Shown here piece by piece: positions 1 through 14,351 of a DNA stretch of 64,000 bases. The position numbers and the translations under genes were made by a program. How positions within the stretch are numbered: position 1 is the first letter of the stretch; every line of letters begins with the position of its first letter. Source of the DNA: Ciona savignyi (lineage: Eukaryota > Chordata > Ascidiacea > Phlebobranchia > Cionidae); the NCBI GenBank assembly GCA_000149265.1, contig CH003086.1:299303-363302 (forward strand). The letters run 5' to 3'. The notes under the pieces were generated by a model that worked only from the letters and a program-made list of their open reading frames with translations, was not told the origin of the DNA and ran no database searches.

Positions 1-3000
1 GGACGATTCGGATCACAGAGAGGTGGCAGGATTCGTGATCAATCCTCTGAGGTGAGAGGACAGTCAACAGGAGCCGGACATGATGTGGGTGAGAATGATC
101 AGGATCAACCCAGATGCATCACAGGATACTGAGGATCTAAGCCAAGAACCAGACACCCTTGGTAGGATCAAATAAGAAATGTTGATTCAAGCTTTCTATT
201 CTTTGTTTGTTTTGTTGGTTCTGATGAAACTTATTTCCCGGAAATTCTCTAAAATTAATTGTAACAAATAGCTCCAAAAATCCGAGATTCTCTCTAAAGG
301 ATGCCACTCGAGATTCGACTGTGAATGACGACCGGCCACATGATGACAGCAGAGATGTGAACATGGATGATGACGATGATATCGTTGAGAGCAACCAAGG
401 GGAAGTGAGAGAGAGTGAAGAGAGAGGAGAAGAGGAGGAGGAGGATGATGAGGGAGTTGACGAGGAGAGGGAGAGTGATATGGACCTCACGGATTGCGAA
501 CTTCTGCTCCCGGACAGTGACAGCGATTCGGCAGCTACTAACGAGACCTACCGGGTGACTGTGAGTTGTTGTTGGAATTTTCTAATAATCATTTGTTCAT
601 TGATAACTTCATACTAAATAAAATATTTGTAAAATATGTCTAACATTAATTTATTAGAAAACACAATTGAAAAACAAGTAGGTTTACCATAGGAGATGCC
701 TCATTAATATATTCTGTTGCGCTATTTACTTCAATTTAGATAACGATACATCTACAACATCGTAGTTAACTTTCTTTTAACCCAGTAGCCAATTAAAGGA
801 TTTAAGCCTTAATACCTATTACAATTTTATATTAGTTTACCCTAAACGGGTATTTTTATAAGAGATAATAATAATAGTGCATTCTATTTATGTCTTATAT
901 ATTTTATGGGTGGGGGCATGAGAAATAAACTGGGTTATTTTACTGTTTTATCATGACTACATCACTTATGGTTTTAAAAAAAAAATTGTCCGATCCAAAA
1001 ATATTGTCCAATCAAGTCTTAATTTGGGTTTGTAGGAAATGTCCAGTATGTAATCAACCTATATCACTGCACTTCTAGTTCATATTGTTTGAAATTCTCT
1101 CAAGTTATGTTCAAATAAGGTGTTAAATCTTGAGTCTTTAGTGGTATGGTTGAAAGAAGCCAAATTCTCGAAACAGTTCGATTTAACTTTTAATTTTACA
1201 GAATACTTCATGGTTTGTCAAACAATATGTTATCTCTTTTAAAAGATTTTCCAAATAAATTTTGTGCGCCCCTTGATAAATCAAAAATAGTAGTTAGCTC
1301 TTTGTGGATATTGTGTTATTTATATCGAACATTAATACTTTTTTCTTAAACCATGGATATCTTTGCATTGGTAACTTGTAAACACATTAGTTTCTGCATG
1401 CAGAAACATAAATCATAGTGGTGATTAACATGTGCTTGACTCTCTCTACATTTCTTATTACTTTAGTACATATTTTTTTCAAATGAATGAATATTCTGAT
1501 ATTTTTCAGAGAACTCGACACTCTCATGATAAAGAAGAAGATGAAAGTGATGATGATGATGAAGAGGACACAGACTCCGATCACTGGGAGGAAGAAGCTC
1601 CCCTGGAGAGGTGACTTGAAGGGATTAGGTTCCATTAAATTACTGTAAATCTTATGTAATCAGTCGTGGTAGTCATGTTACTTTTATATGCACTAAGCAA
1701 GTTTTGCTCTATTCTTTATCAGTACCTTTACTTCCTGTCCATCGTCATGTTAGTTACTTATTGCTGGGTACTTATGTAGTAATTTATTTAAAATACTATA
1801 GTACATAACTTAAACTCATTAAATTGTGTAAAAACTAAAAATCCACTTGTGGTGGCTGGTTAAGCAAAGCACATGCTCCGGCACTACAAAAGCAAAATAA
1901 ACTTTGAAATATGTAAGAATTGTGACAAACAACAGGCAAGCAACAAGGCAGTTGCGTGACCAGGCCCGACAAGCCCCTCATGCTATGCAGTGGGCCATGG
2001 AGAACACCTCAGCAGTCCGTCCGAAATCTCCCAACAACCTTGGTTCTGCTTCATCGAGCAGAGCAGGAGGGGGTTTATCAGGGGTCACAAATCCTGGCGT
2101 TATGTATTTCGATTCTCGATCTGTTGGCCGCAGGGAAAATCTTCAAAACGGTAAGCATGTTGATAGTTGAGATATCACTACTTTTGCTTCTATTGTAAAA
2201 AGCATTTTGTAATATTATATAACCTGATTTGTTTAATATAGCATGATTTGTTTAATTTTTAAAGGAACACAGTGTATGTCAGATTAATAAAAACAACAAC
2301 TTTATTTTGAATACATCTTGAACCAAACCCAACCTGTAGCTGCAATCTCTGCTTCCACAGCTTACATCAGTTCCATTCTCGACCGCCACCGCTCACTAAA
2401 CAACCGCCCGAAGCCTGATGAACCCAAACCCAACTCCTCTGCAGTGACCAACTCCCAACTTGCCAGGTTGTTTGGGATTTGCATCCGGGAAATCTCCGAT
2501 CTCCTTTCTGTGCTTAGAAAAGGGGAGTACAATGCGGAGGCTCCACTCTCTACAGTGCTGGAGATTTCATTCAAGGTAATGTTATTCAAAATGTGTTTTA
2601 ATATCCGATCATGACTGATGTTTTGAATCTTTTTTTTCTTTCTCCACTGCTTCGCTCACATAATTGCATCAACATTTTATTTGACCAGCAAAGTGAGTGT
2701 ACTACCACAAATTTGATTTCTAAATTTAAAGTTGGCTTGGCTTAATGTAGTGTTGGTTCAACAAGGAGCATTTTATTCAAAAAATCATTATTTTCCTAGG
2801 ACTCAATTGATCTGCGCAACTTTATAGAGCAACGCACAGAAGTAACGTGGCAGTGGCTTCATTCAGTTGTTTCCGCAACTGAATCACAACTGCGATACGG
2901 ACAAGTACTTTCCATTGCATCAAGCCCCACACATCCCGAGCACCCAAATTTTAAACGTAAATATATGTGCTGCAAAAAAAGAGTTGCTCAATCTAGTTTG

Positions 3001-6000
3001 CTGTACTTCTTTTTTTTTCACAGGAAGTGATGGAAAGAAAGCAAGGGAGGGTGGAAGGCACGGTGCCGGTCTGGGTGAAGAAGTTGCAGCAAGACAGGTA
3101 GGAACTAAAGTACAATGTTTACCCATTTAAATTTTTTTTATTTTATCTCTATGCAAAAAGCAATTTTAATTTTGTTTATTGTGTTACTGTTATTTTTCTA
3201 TGCAATGAAAACACCAACCGGAAGTGATAATCGATTAAAATAACTTTCATATGTTTATCAGTGTTGTTGAAAAACAATCATGTTAATTCTAAATACTAAT
3301 AATAAAGACTGCGATTCAGGTTTACATATTTTACAATCATGTTGCTAAAATTAAGAACTAAAAAATTGAATTGTTATTCTGATCCAGGACTTCCTATCCT
3401 ATGCATTGTCGCTGATGCGGTCACACACCAGTGAGCATTCAGATTTGCTTCCCATTGTGGACGTGAGTGCGCTGAAGCATATCGCTTATGTGCTAGACGC
3501 ATACATATTTTTTGCACGAGGTTTGTCCTATAAAAACGGCGATGGAAAAAAAGTCAATGAGTCATCAAGGCACAGCATTTCCTTGGATATTGGGTAAGTA
3601 AAAAGAGTTTTCTTCATGTATTATTACATTGTACTATATTTATAGTATAAGGCTCGGTCTTCACCCACATCACAAAGTTCTGGGAACTGTCTTCTTTTAT
3701 ATAATGTTACCAGCAATAAGTATTAAGCCTTTTAACTAGTTGTATATCAGTAAAAATCAAGCCTTCAATTCCAATAGAAAGCGAACAGGTGACTTCAAAT
3801 ATTAACCCCAGCTGACCATACAATCTCCAGCTACGACAACAGTGAAAATGAAGATGATGACGATGACTTGCTCAGCTTCACTGACGAGTTGTACTCGGTT
3901 GCTGTGCTCTCCGATACTTCTGTAACTAAAACTTCAGAGGACTCTGGATCAATTTTATCCCAACCTCCTTATTCATTCTTCCGAAGATCCGAGTCTATGG
4001 ACTTCCTAGGGGAAAGCGATGTACCTAATCTGTTTGAGGTAATTCATGTCTAATCAGCCATATTTACTGTTTTACAAACTTTCTCAGATTATTCTGGAAG
4101 GTAAAACAATTGTACTTAGTTTCTGTGTTAAAATAATTATTTTTCCTAGATCCCGCTCCCAGTTGCTCTGCCTCTTGCCGAGAAGCCTCATCTTCTTCAG
4201 CCGAGTGCAAGAAAAGAGGATCTGTTTGGACGACCCAGGATCACTCACTCGGATGGTGCCACTTCTTCCATGGGCCTCTCTTCCAGAGTTGCTCCATTGG
4301 TTACTAAAATTGAGAAAACAGAAATGGATGACAAATCCGCTTCCTCTCTTGGCAAAGGGGAACCAAAGGCTGTATTCAGCTCTGAACCATCCACCCTGAG
4401 CTCTTCCAATTTCTCCCCAGTTGTAGAGTCTGTCAGCTCTTCATCAGTTGATCCGGACACCCAGTCTTCATCCACCACCATCACTCAATCATCTGAAGCC
4501 AGCAACTTAGATGCTAAAATGTCAAAAGATCAGGGAAAAACATCTTCTGATGAAGCGGAACTCCACAGTATGCATAACTTATTACCATTGTTATTAACTT
4601 TGGTGTTTTGTGGAGGCCAGTAACTTTTAGTAAAGCAAAAAATTTATTTGATTTTATTATATTTTAAGCATATCATATGCTAATATTAGGTGTAATGGAG
4701 CAGACTATCACTAAGTTTGGTATTGGCTCAAAGTTTATTTGTAAATGCCAATCCTCAGTTTACTATGGTATATGGGTCCTGTAAAACAACGAAAGATATC
4801 ATAACTTGGATATTGGTTTCACAGATGTAATGATGGAAACTGCAGCACCAGATGCCACAATAACAGTTGATGTGACAACTGATGAAGTAAGTTCCATGGA
4901 TATCGCTGTGGAGGAATTGAAAAATAGAAACGATGCTTCGATGCAGGTAAGTGTGTTAGTAGTAGGGGTTGTGCAATTCGAACATAGCAATAGAGTCATT
5001 ACCACAATTACCCGACTCATGCTTCCAGTTTAATTGCTCAGCACAACCGCAAGGCGTCAAAGTTTAAAAATGCATTTTTAGTACATTACTAAATTGATAC
5101 ATTTAGCTTTTACAACTATTGATAAAACCTGCATATATTTAAATTTATTACAGTTTGACGTTTGGTTGGCCATCAACTATATTAAGTTCTTTCTCTAATA
5201 ATGAATTTAGGTAGAAAATGTAATGTATTTTAAACTCTATGTTTAACTAAATTGCATTGCATGGCCTTTAATACCTATACAAATTGTTGTATAGTTGTGA
5301 AAATGGAAGTAAACTGAATTGAATTTACAGTTACTGAAACTGAATTACAGTTAGGTTAAAAGTCCAAAAGTAATGTGGTTTATCTTACTATGTTTAAATT
5401 GATTTTTCTCGCTTCTTTTTATGTGCCATTACTTTTGCACTTACTGGCACTCTTATCAATGAAATGAAAATGAAACATCGAACTCATTTGATTTCAAATG
5501 CAGTTAAGCTTGTCCAGCAACCTGATGTCAGCCGATGTTGTATTGCAACGAAGCAGGTTGACACTCGAGTTGTTCAGTAAAGTATTTCTGGAAGATGTGG
5601 GAACTGAACACAAGTCCATTCTGCATGAACTTGGTGGATTTGAGGTAAATTATACTTTGTTCTTATCTTAGGTGTCGATTTCGTTCGTAATAGAGTTGGC
5701 ATGTCATCACTTGTATAAAAATGCAGGGTGACACCGTACTAAATATACTGTATGTGCCACCCCACTGTATCTTTTATGCTACCATCCCGTTAAAAATACC
5801 CTGGTATATCCAGTTTTGCCGGAATCAGAAACAAACTCTTATTTTTTTTCGGAAAACTTGGGAACGTTTTTTAATCAGAGTGGCCTGCGTGCCTATTCAC
5901 ACAACTTAAAATCTGTAATCTAAGGTTAATTAAAGAAATGCAAATAAGGTGAATATTATAATAAAGAACGCTTTAGAAAGAATTAATAACAAAACAACAA

Positions 6001-9000
6001 CTTTTCACCCAAGGTTCGAGAATCGAATTTCCGCAAACTGATGGAAAAGTTACGAGCTGGCCAGTCCATCGACCTCCAACTAAACGTGGAGCGAAGCCGT
6101 GATCTGCTCATCCAACAAACCTTCAAACAACTTAACCAACATTTTAAGAGGAGAAGCAGTTCTGCTCAACCAATGGCTGTACTGAGGGTAGGTGGTGGTG
6201 TGGTGGACTGTCTGAGCACAATTTTTATTGTTTGTTTTATTGTATATGTATCTATGTGATCTAACTAAACTTAACCTCTGGTTCCCTAGTATATGTAAAG
6301 ACTGGATGTTAAATAGTTTTTTTATACAGAAGTAGTTTAAATCTTGGATTCTAGTGATTTTGTATATTAATTTTCCTTATCTAATTATACAATGACATGT
6401 AGATGTTTTATGTCAGTTTTACAGAATTCTATCACCTTTATTGATAATAGCTGTTTGAAGAAACTTAGTTTTGCAAATTGTGATATTTAGAGAGTAACCA
6501 AATAGTTATAAATATATACTTTGAGTACTGGAAACAAAATGGAGTATTTTTCGTTGTGGAGTTATTGTGTGTCTTTTTCAGCTTAGTCCAAAATATTTTC
6601 TTATAACATATATAACTCTGTCAATACATATCAATAAAACCTTATGCCAATTAGCATTCAATGGTTAGTAGTTGCCGCATCCTACCAATTTGTAGATCTT
6701 TATGTCGACCTAGTGCAATTTTGCAATAGATGTGTTCAGTTTAGGAAATTTCTTTAAGTTTCTTTATACAAGAACATGTTCTAGGAATCTCTACTGGTGC
6801 TTCAGAATACTTCATGTTTGGTTTTGCCTTGCTTCAAAACAGATACATTCGATCTTTTAAGCTTTTAAGGAATTTTAAACATTTTGTGTAAGAACTGCGT
6901 TTCTGTCGCTTTCTTCAACCTGTTTTTCATCACCACGATTAACTTTCACAACTGTGTAGACTTAACATGACAAATGATTAATTATCGAGTTTTTATACAG
7001 GGACAATTTAAGGTGTAAATAGTATCTCCATCCTTTCATATGCAGTTTTCGTCATGTCAGTATGACATTATACTGCTTTATCCAATTCCTTATCACATGC
7101 TACCAAGTTCAAAAACCAAGAATAATAATATTTAATTTTTTTTCCGCAAAATTCAATAGTGAATGCCCAACATTCCATATATTGGTGTTTTTATTGGTAT
7201 TGAGACACCGTATGCAGCAAACTGACTATTGATTTATATAGTGGTAGTCTGCCCTAAAATAGTTGTTGTGTTTCCAGTTCAGAGTTATACACAATAATAT
7301 AATAAACGGATTTAAGATGTAAAAAGTAGGTGCAAATATAACTGTAGTTCCGAAGTTTTGTAGAGTTTGTCAATACTATCATTTAGGAAAATTTACATCA
7401 TGTTATTATCATGAACAACAGCATGGCAAATAACTGCGATTTACCCAATTTAAATAAATAAGGCTATTTGCTTTGTGTACTTGCTGTATGCCTGATTGAG
7501 GAATAGTCTTCCCACCGTATATTCAATAACTTCAAGTGGATTTTTAGTTCTCTACTACTACAAATGTTCCTTCATAAAACCTTATCACTTCACATTATTA
7601 TTTATTCTTCAGGTCAAAGTAATCTTTAAAAACGAACCCGGCGAAGGCACAGGGGTGGCTCGTAGCTTCTATACAGCCATCAGTGAGGCCTTGTTGTCGT
7701 CTGACAAGCTTCCACCATTGGATGCTGTGCTACCCGGTGCTAATGCAAGGAAAAGCTCAACATCAATGCACCCCATGCTCGCTGCCAGACTATATAAACG
7801 AGAACAAGAATCAGAAGATCATGGCAGGACAGGTAATAAAGCTTTAAGTGTGCCACAGTGTTTTGTATTTCGTTGATGATTACTTTTTATGTCTAACTCA
7901 TTTTATCATCGTAACTTTATAAAGAAGAAATTACTTAATTTGTGGAGCATTCCTCAATGCAGGTTCCCCATCAGGAAGTACAATGGGCACCACAAATCTT
8001 CGCTCATATTTATCAGCCCGGTACAGGGAACGAAATGGTGGGGGCAGGAGGGGGTTTTCATCATCAGGGCCAACCCCCCTTCTTCTATCCGCTCCACCAT
8101 ATTATAAAAAGTCATCCTCCAGAGGTTAGCGGTGTAATTAACTTTTTATTTATTCATAATATTTATGTCATGAAGTAAACCTTAATAACCATAACTTTCC
8201 CTTCAAAGTCTCAACTAATTAAAAGTATTCGTCATAACAGAACATATCTACAATTCGTAATGTAAAAATACTGGCAGAACAGAAAACCTAAAAAGCTTAA
8301 ATTTCCAGCCAACCGAGCATACGAACGCAGCAAACAAGCTATCGGAGAACGACTTTACCCTAAAGTGATGGCTATTCACCCTGTGTGGGTGCCCAAGATC
8401 ACCGGAATGTTGTTGGGTCTGTTGTACTTTCTACAAAAATGCTTTGCATCATATTTCATGTTAGGTTGGATCCACTTACAAGCTTGCATGCTGGCTAAAA
8501 TTGTTTATTTTATAATAGTAAGCATATGTTTGCTGTGACTCCATGTGAAACAAACTCCTGCGTGACAGCATTGTAGTTTATATTGGATCTAGCCATATTA
8601 AATAAACCCTATACAATTCAATATCTTGTATGTCTAGTTTAAAAATTATTTTTATCCAAATCAAACCAGATTTTTTAAATTGTCTTATTGTCTAAAAAAG
8701 GTTGTCTTTGTACTTTTAGTGAATTAAACTTAATTATATTCGCTCGATATAGTATCTTTTGTAATCCCCTATAAAACTGCTACAGACCTTCCGGTCGCTG
8801 CGGACTCTACTGTTATAAATGATTATAGATGTCATATGTATGCTCTTACCAGGACTGCCTGCGTACGAGTTGCTGTTGCTACTACGCAGCGAGCGTAATT
8901 TGCACGATCGAGTTGATCAAGCCGCCACACTACTTGATGAAATCCACTACGACCCGGATCAAGATGAGAATTCCGGGTCTTCCACACCCAGTGGCAGGTA

Positions 9001-12000
9001 TGGACATAGGGAATTGATGCTTTAAAACAATTAGGATTTTTCTTTTAAAACGCCAAGAAGTTTGTTCCTAACATTGTGCCATCCATCCAAACAGCATTGA
9101 ACAAACTATTGCTGACTTTTCTCTCTTCTAAATTTTTAAATCATCGGATTGTCAAAATTTTAAATCATCGAATTGAAAATCAAAATTTTAAATCATCGAA
9201 TCAGTTCTACAAATACTCTTTGCATCTTTAGTGGCAGACAAGAATCTACGAACCAAGCAAGCAGGTCGGAAAATGGTGGCGGTTCAGGGGTACTTCGCAG
9301 TAAAAAGAAAAATGAAGAAAAGAAGGAAGTGGACAAGAAAGGTTTAGAACTTTAATTAGGATTTGTTTCAATTTATCTGTTGCTGCTTTTTCCCAAATAT
9401 AAAAAAATATTGTCTGCTAATATTTTTACATGTCAACTAATTATTTAGCATTCACTGACGATACTTGTACCACACTCACACATCAGTTTTGTTAACATTG
9501 TACTTTGTTCTTTCTTTAACAGAAGAAGAGGCTGTTAGCATTGTAGATTTAGACGGAAGCCCACCTTTATTCTTTCAACCGGGTAAACGAGGTTTATACG
9601 CCCCAACATCGTGGGGTGAAATGAATGAGGCACGACTTAATGCGTACAGGAATGTGGGTAGATTATTGGGGCTGTGTCTGCTGCAGAATGAACTTTGTCC
9701 ACTGCCGCTGTGCCGTCACGTGCTCAAAGTGATACTTGGTAGAAAGGTAAGCTGTGATTCAGTGCAGCCTGGGAGTCATTTTCATGTTTTTTTCCTGATA
9801 GTAAATGTAGTTGTGTTCCAAATTTTCCTCTGTGTTTATAATATGTGAATAACTTTAGTTGTGTTCATGAATACTTTTAATACAAAATGGTCTTCAATAG
9901 TCCTGCAATCTATTATTAAGACACAGATTAAACAATTGTTTAACCCTGTGTGTTGGAATACATCAGCTTACCATGTGCAACAGCAAAGTTGTTGAAAATA
10001 GTTTAGAAATTTATTATTTCATACAAATTATAATTATCCATGTGAACCCACTGGTTTGAGGCAACAAGTGTCTTACTCTGGGATATAACAGCACATAAAT
10101 ATCTACTCTCTGCTCCCACCACAATGTCCTCCACAATAACATTACATAATCCGAAGGTGAATTGGCACGACCTCGCTTTCTTTGATCCCAACCTGTATGA
10201 GAGTTTGCGACAGCTGGTGTTGGATGGAGAGCAGGAGGACGGGGGAGTTCTTGATGCACTTGAACTCACCTTCGTTGTTGATCTGCAACCCGAGGAAGGA
10301 GGACAACAGGTGCGTTGATGCGTCGTTGTCGCTAGTTGTTGGTATAGTATGCGAAGTCGTAGATACTTGTAATGTCACAGTTGTACCTTTTTCTTTTATT
10401 GATAAGAGTATAGTATTGCTATATTTCAAATGGAACAGGTTAAAAAAATCATTATTTTTTATTTACAGAGTTTGATATTGGGATAAACAGAGTGAACTAT
10501 GTTTTCTGTATGGAGTAAAAAATGGGAAAGGTTGTATCATGTACGATGCAAAATATTTTACAAATGCATTTAACTCGAACAATTTGTTCAATATCATAAA
10601 TCTTAAGTTGTAGGTATTCTGGTTTGGCACTTACAGTAGCATGAGCCATAACCAAGACAGATTTACCAAGAGAGTATTAACCACGAGTTAACCATCAGTA
10701 TTTCCACAATTAAATATAAATGAAAGTAATAAGTTCTCGAGTTAAGTTACCAAACCAAACTTGACATTCATATTCTGTGATGGACTGATTTTTATTGGTA
10801 TAAAAGGGCAACATCATTTTTTGTTTGTTGTTAAATTATCTATCGAATTTCACACAAAATAACAATGGTGCATTATACTTTGTATTCGACATTTTCGGAC
10901 GTGGTGAACAGGTTTACTAAAGTTTAAAAAAAAAAACATTTTTTTATACGGCAACAATTTCCTTCCAAGTTTGAATAAAATGTCGGATTCAATACCAAGG
11001 TATTTTTAACTACAAAGTGAATTAAAAAATATTGTATGTATCTGCCGTTTCTTACTATTTTTATGCAATATTGTTACACTTTTAGACGGGGTTAGTCAGC
11101 AGCTCTCACCGATATGTATAAAATGCTTGTATTCACGTAAGCAGTATAAAATCACAACTACTTCCAAACCCACTACAACAGGTCATACATAAAAGCAAAT
11201 AAGCGGTAAAGTCTAACGGTTTTAGCGGGAAATATAGAGATAAAGGCGACAGGTAATTACCAATCAACGCACACACCAAAATCACGCATCAAGATAACAT
11301 TGTAACACTATTACATTCCCCATCCCCCGATCAATTACTACTGACATATTTGTAGATTAGAATTGACATATATTCCAATTTAATACCGAGTTTGTGTTTG
11401 CCCAGTTTAACCGGGTTTTACCAATGTTTTAGGTCCCGCTTGTTCCCGATGGCGATGCTCTGCCAGTCACCAAAGCCAATGTTCGAGATTACGTACGCAA
11501 GTACGCCCTCCAGCGGATGTTAATATGTTGCAAAAAGCCGCTTGAAAAGGTGCGACTAACCTAGTGGTATCTAAATGTAAAGTTTTTTAAAAACATTAAA
11601 AATTAATATCAACGAATTTATTATATGCATTTAAATACTATAATACTGTATTGGATGTTAAATGTTAACGCACAACGATGATTCCGTATTAAGCCTTTAA
11701 AGAATAACAGCTAACGAACCTCGATTAAAATCTGTTTCGCCTCGCCGCCAATATATGTCAATGAGGATACCAATCATCAATTAGCACAAGCACGTCTTTG
11801 CATGGGCCTGCGGGCACAGAACGTCGCGCGACAGCCACCGTTTTCCTTTTTAGGTGCCATTCGGTACCAATGTAACACGAACCGGTTTTAGGGGATTCGA
11901 ATGTGCACATTTTGATCAAAATAATTGTATATAATCTTTTTCACGATTGATTCAAATTTTTTTTGTAATGTGTCCAAGAAAACCTACCAACCAACCTTTG

Positions 12001-13016
12001 TAAATATTCTAGTTGGATGATCCAACCTTTATTTGTATTCAGATACGCCAAGGGGTCTACGACGTCATTCCGCGTTCGGCCCTTCAGTCGCTCACTGCTG
12101 AAGATCTGCGCTTACTAGCTAACGGATGTGGTCACGTCGGTGTGCACACGCTCATCAGCTACACATTGTTCAATGATGAAAGTGGGAAAACAGGTATTGG
12201 GGTGGTTGTTAGACTTGAATAGCTGTTTCTGGCTATGCCTATCATGCGTATATCATTGGATGGAGTGGATTATCGCCACAATGACCAGGTGCTCTCAGTT
12301 AAGCTGCGGAAGCTTCCTTTTAACTCAATGGCGCATAATTACACTGAACATTTAGAAGTGTTGGAAAGAATTTAGTAAAGACCATGTTAAACAAGATTCA
12401 CAAAAGCTTGACTCAGCATACAACCACGTGCCACATACGGGAGTGATAAAATAATCGACTTGAAATTGAGAAACGGCTTGGCGCGTACTTGGTTAATCTG
12501 TTTCTGTCTCCACGCATCACTAAAGCTTTTTTGTTTAGTGGCTCTGTAAAATTATTTTATGATTAAGGTACATCTGCTGAAAAGCTGACGCAGTTCAGAC
12601 GTTGGTTCTGGTCGGTGGTTGATCGCTTCAGCTCCGTGGAACGACAAGAGCTGCTGTACTTCTGGACGGGCTCTCCAGCGCTCCCAGCGAGTGAAGACGG
12701 GTTCCAACCGATGCCAACGATAACCATCCGACCACCAGATGATCATCACCTACCCACTGCAAATACCTGCATATCCCGACTCTATGTGCCTCTATATTCT
12801 TCCAGGTAATTATGGCCAACGATATAGTAAGGCAATCGACTTAAACGTCGGACTTGAGAATACAAGCTGATACGGATCTTCTGATTTCCCAGTGCCTCTC
12901 GGCTTGGAAAAATAAAATACTGCTGTACCTTTTAACATTTTTTTCTTTATAACAGGAAAATACTGAAGCAGAAACTGAGTATCGCTATCAAAACTAAGAA
13001 TTTTGGTTTCGTTTGA
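1..13016 (+). CDS. UBR5: UBR5 (EDD/HYD) HECT E3 ubiquitin ligase, 3' portion (24 exons)
   Basis: Nuclear and cytosolic E3 ligase that forms a thioester with ubiquitin and transfers it to substrates; in animals it acts in N-degron and quality-control pathways. Exons: 1-51, 300-560, 1510-1610, 1936-2150, 2361-2575, 2800-2956, 3024-3097, 3388-3593, 3831-4038, 4150-4567, 4825-4946, 5504-5644, 6014-6187, 7613-7832, 7963-8124, 8309-8416, 8853-8997, 9232-9341, 9523-9746, 10157-10309, 11433-11549, 12043-12193, 12568-12805, 12956-13016. They total 4032 nt, so 1343 residues with all phases consistent. In order they encode a very acidic stretch, the conserved MRSH and FFRRS segments, the HECT start ([14 protein letters not shown]), the MLLE/PABC domain (KITGMLL, exons 8309-8997), and the HECT C-lobe. 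The catalytic Cys is in LPTANTC, codon 12768-12770, and the chain ends KTKNFGFV. The N-terminal part (UBA, UBR box) lies upstream of the window. Exon 1-51 and the start of exon 2361 (2340 is possible) are least certain. Confidence 0.95.
9131..9202. repeat. Short tandem repeat in a UBR5 intron
   Basis: Three copies of a roughly 25-28 bp unit with the core AAATTTTAAATCATCGAAT lie just before the exon at 9232. It is intronic. Confidence 0.8.
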
Positions 13017-14351
13017 TGACATCACCGATATACTACGACGTCACTGCCCTGCCGTCCGAACTTTATTTCTTGTGTTGGTATTGGTAGAAAATCATTTGTT
13101 CCAGGAAAATATTGTGTTAGCAATTTCCTGCCGCTATGCTGCGAATTGACAATAAACTAAGTTTTATTCTTCGCTTTTGATTATTTATAGTTTTCCGAAA
13201 CGAAAGGTCACCCATCGCGTTTCATGCAGTGTTGGACTCGAAAATAAAATACGGACTTTGTGAGCGGGCCAATTCGTGGATTGGATAAAATGGGGATTTT
13301 TTGAATGACTCGGTAAAACTTCAATTTCTGTTTACATGCGAAATGTTTGACCTGTTGTTCACGGACCACACTTGATAGACGAATCGCTTCCTATTGAGGA
13401 GGCTTCTTTAAATACGAGGTAGTAATTTGGCCTGTCGCTAAATTAATATTAAAGCTTGATTTTCAAATGAACCCAAGAAACCGAACTAAAATCCCCTTTC
13501 GCAAAAATAGATTAACGTTTAAAATAGACGTCCAGTCTTAACCGCTTCTCGGAACTTTTATATTATCTGCGGCGAATCGAAGAAATTTCGCACGTATAAA
13601 CAAGAGAACTAGCCTGTGGCAAGTAGCCTAACTGTTTGCGATTAGGCTGGGCGAGGCAACTGGTACCACGTGCATTAGAATACTTCAATTTAACAGGAAA
13701 TTATAGCGTTCCATGAACCGAGGCATTCGTTTTTAGGGTAAAGTGCCCTATTATCCGATTCTGTCCAGGCTATAACTTAAACAACGTTCTTCCAACTTTT
13801 CAATATAGTTCATTAACTCCCAAGTTTGCGTTTAACCGATGTAAATGGCATTTTAGAGATGGTGACCTTGAGTGTACAGTATATAATAAGGCTTGGATTG
13901 AATTTCCAACCATAGGCCGGATTAATATTGTGGCTAAGGAAGGAAGATAATCAAATTGTCTTTAGGATGGGTGGGGCAAATCTCGCGCTTTAAATTTGAT
14001 GGCAAAGTGGTAGAAGTTTATTTATTTTGCTTATCAAAATAGGACTTCTATTTCGTATTAAAAGTAAGGTATGCGGTAAAAATCGTCACTTAATATGGCA
14101 CGCCATAATCACAATGTTCGAAAAAAGCTTACGCTAACGCAAACGGTAAAACCAAAAATTAACTGTGATCAGTTCAAATCTGTACAGGTACATTCTTGGC
14201 AACAAATGGCCTTGGATAAGAGCTTAGTGTAAGACGCAAGACTTCGAAATAGTTTCAGCTGGTACGGGTTCGAAACTTCGGCTCCGAAATAAATGGATTA
14301 TTTGTTGCAAACTCTTACCTTGTATATTCAGGTTGAAACAATCATATTAGG
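13017..14351. other. Intergenic stretch between UBR5 and the trefoil/TSR gene
   Basis: It holds the UBR5 3' UTR and poly(A) signal at its left end and presumably the promoter and 5' UTR of the trefoil/TSR gene at its right end. I see no convincing coding exon, TATA box or repeat here. Confidence 0.6.
13151..13156 (+). terminator. Probable UBR5 polyadenylation signal
   Basis: A canonical AATAAA hexamer lies about 135 nt after the UBR5 stop codon. The distance and orientation fit a 3' UTR end. No transcript evidence is available. Confidence 0.5.

Noticed and set aside
137-490. 117-residue Ser-rich open frame on the minus strand
   Set aside because: It is the antisense of the UBR5 acidic exon; the Ser run comes from GAA/GAG/GAT codons read backwards.
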